NCBI GenBank assembly: GCA_016211095.1
Contig: JACQSW010000004.1
Location: forward strand, 1-8,213
Reading direction: 5' to 3'
From: Candidatus Woesearchaeota archaeon
Lineage (GTDB): Archaea; Nanobdellota; Nanobdellia; SCGC-AAA011-G17; GW2011-AR17
DNA length: 8,213 nucleotides
A model generated the notes under the pieces. That model did no database searches and was not told the origin of the DNA. It was given only the letters and a program-made list of their open reading frames with translations. This document shows, piece by piece, positions 6,867 through 8,213 of the stretch; positions within the stretch are counted from its first letter, which is position 1, and every line of letters begins with the position of its first letter. The position numbers were made by a program, and so were the translations under genes.

Positions 6867-8213
6867 TTGAGCAGTTTTTCAAGTCCCCTCTTTAAGTCGT
6901 CAGGGGCATTTTTCAGGTTCTTCCAACGGAGATAAGACAACACCTTGATTATTGCTAAAATGGTTTTTAACGCAATATTTTTGACTGCCCTATCAATACT
7001 CTTTTCAATTTTCCACTCCCGCAGGAAAAATATCACAAGAACTGCAATCGCTGCATACCACAAGTCCTTCCATTCCCATCCACCTTGTTCTTCCAAGCCA
7101 AATTTTCTTATTTCACTTGCCGTATAGAGTTTCAGTTCTAACTCTTTTTCATCAATGTGCTGCTTGTTGTAAGGGTCTTTGTAGTCAATTTTTAGCTTCA
7201 GCGGAGCAGCCTCGCTTACTGCGTCTTTGACGTAAACCTTGAATTCTGCTGTTTCAAAATCATCGCTGTCCAAATTTCCGAGGTATTCCCTGTTGTTGCC
7301 TATAACTTCATATTTGTCTGTCGGCACAATCTCTATGGACAAAAATTTTAGTTGCGTTGGCCCAGAGTTTGAGATGCTTATCACGACGCTGCCAGCATCC
7401 CCTGCTTTGTGCAGTTCAGAAGTTTCAAGATTTAAAACGTAATCTGGCTTTCCACCAATAAGCACACCTATTGAGTTGTTTATTGAGTAGTTGTTGCCTA
7501 TAGAGTCGTAATAAGTTATTATTAGCGGCACTTGGTAAGCCTTTGCTTCTGCTGATGCCTCCGTTACTATGTCAAAGTTTAGCTGCCTTTCTTCCCCGCC
7601 GATTAAGAGGTTTAATCTTTTTTCAGATATAGACCCTACAGGTACGAATGGGAGGTTGCTTGAAATTTTTAGGTTAACAACCATATCTTCAAGTGCGGCT
7701 GTTTCTTCGTTCTTGAGGAAAATTTTGATTGTGCCCTCGCTGCCGGGGGGGATCATTGATGGTTCTGTTTCAACCTTAGAAACTGTAAGTATTGTTTTCT
7801 TGCTTTTCAAGTCTATCGCTATTGGTGTGCTTGTTATTTTTGAACCTGAAACTGTTAATTCAAACTTTAGGCTTGTGCTGCCTTGAAGTGCTTTTTCGTC
7901 AACCTTTATTCTGTACTTGACGAGCATTGAGGTTCCCTTCCCAATTAACGGAAACTCCCTAACTTCAACGTCACTTGGGTGCATAGTGAAGGGGTATTCG
8001 GGGATTATTTCTAATTTTACAGCCCTATATTCTACTGTTCCAGGATTTTCAAATTTTAACCACAAATCAAAGTATTGGCCCGGCTCAACTGGAAAGGGCT
8101 CATACTTTACAACGTTTAATCTCAAATCTGTTCCTGGGAACAAGGCGGTTAGCGCACTTGCAAAATTCGTAAATAATACTGCAATTAATAATGTTAATAA
8201 AAATATTTTTTTC
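6863..8213 (-). CDS. Secreted, membrane-anchored COG1361-type (S-layer-like/NEW3) protein, partial at 5' end
   Basis: The reading frame is open to the right edge. Its first 21 residues look like a Sec signal peptide: Lys2-Lys3, a hydrophobic core and ASA (19-21) before the likely cleavage site. The last base, C at 8213, is G on the minus strand, which would be the final base of an ATG; the protein would then be 450 residues. After the signal come three beta-rich Ig-like repeats of the NEW3/COG1361 kind (about 28-138, 142-255, 258-365), each opening with a Pro/Gly-rich turn and a Phe/Ile-rich strand. A membrane segment follows near the end (about 384-398, preceded by GGWEWKDLW), then a basic, amphipathic cytoplasmic tail. 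This places the bulk outside the cell, anchored at the C-terminus. The stop overlaps the first permease start. It may bind cargo or link the transporter to the surface layer (inference). A start on the TTG at 8141-8143 would delete the signal peptide. Confidence 0.85.
   Translation of the reverse strand, partial: KKIFLLTLLIAVLFTNFASALTALFPGTDLRLNVVKYEPFPVEPGQYFDLWLKFENPGTVEYRAVKLEIIPEYPFTMHPSDVEVREFPLIGKGTSMLVKYRIKVDEKALQGSTSLKFELTVSGSKITSTPIAIDLKSKKTILTVSKVETEPSMIPPGSEGTIKIFLKNEETAALEDMVVNLKISSNLPFVPVGSISEKRLNLLIGGEERQLNFDIVTEASAEAKAYQVPLIITYYDSIGNNYSINNSIGVLIGGKPDYVLNLETSELHKAGDAGSVVISISNSGPTQLKFLSIEIVPTDKYEVIGNNREYLGNLDSDDFETAEFKVYVKDAVSEAAPLKLKIDYKDPYNKQHIDEKELELKLYTASEIRKFGLEEQGGWEWKDLWYAAIAVLVIFFLREWKIEKSIDRAVKNIALKTILAIIKVLSYLRWKNLKNAPDDLKRGLEKLLK

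Noticed and set aside
7569..7886. Plus-strand open frame of 105 codons
   Set aside because: It is antisense to the Ig-like repeats of the secreted protein, with no recognisable domain.
1..8213. tRNA, rRNA, CRISPR array, transposon or phage genes
   Set aside because: Genes fill nearly all of the window, the largest gap is about 80 bases, and no cloverleaf, short regular repeats, terminal inverted repeats or hallmark proteins were seen.

Overview
The window looks like a piece of an AT-rich archaeal chromosome, probably from a small-genome or DPANN-type lineage. The lineage is inference. It rests on the archaeal Lhr helicase paired with an SbcD-related phosphoesterase, an S-layer-like secreted protein coupled to MacB-type permeases, and short oligo-T tracts where hairpin terminators would be expected in bacteria. 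There is also an AT-rich TATA-like box about 46 bases before the lhr start, and close gene packing with some TTG starts. No rRNA, tRNA, CRISPR array, transposase or phage gene is visible.

Layout: one gene reads left to right at the left edge (5-577, an unrecognised protein with hydrophobic segments). It meets a run of six genes that all read right to left. Following their transcription from the right edge, these are: a secreted, membrane-anchored COG1361-type protein with three Ig-like repeats (6863 to beyond 8213); two paralogous MacB/FtsX-type ABC permeases (5676-6866 and 4481-5668); a NUDIX hydrolase (3980-4426); the Lhr superfamily 2 helicase (1300-3900); and a COG1407 metallophosphoesterase (574-1293).

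The right half is an envelope module. The secreted protein and first permease share an ATGA stop/start overlap and the two permeases are 7 bases apart, so they are almost certainly one operon. The matching ATPase is not in the window. The left half is a nucleic-acid module: lhr and the phosphoesterase are 6 bases apart, the phosphoesterase starts on TTG, and lhr has its own promoter-like sequence. The NUDIX gene sits between the modules and could belong to either or neither.

I found no clearly new defence or mobile system. The observations most worth a second look are a 73-base stretch identical in both permease genes although they are otherwise well diverged, a signal peptide that shows the right-edge gene starts at or beyond the window boundary, unusual residues in the Lhr Walker A motif and the NUDIX box, and a tail-to-tail stop overlap with oligo-T tracts on both strands.
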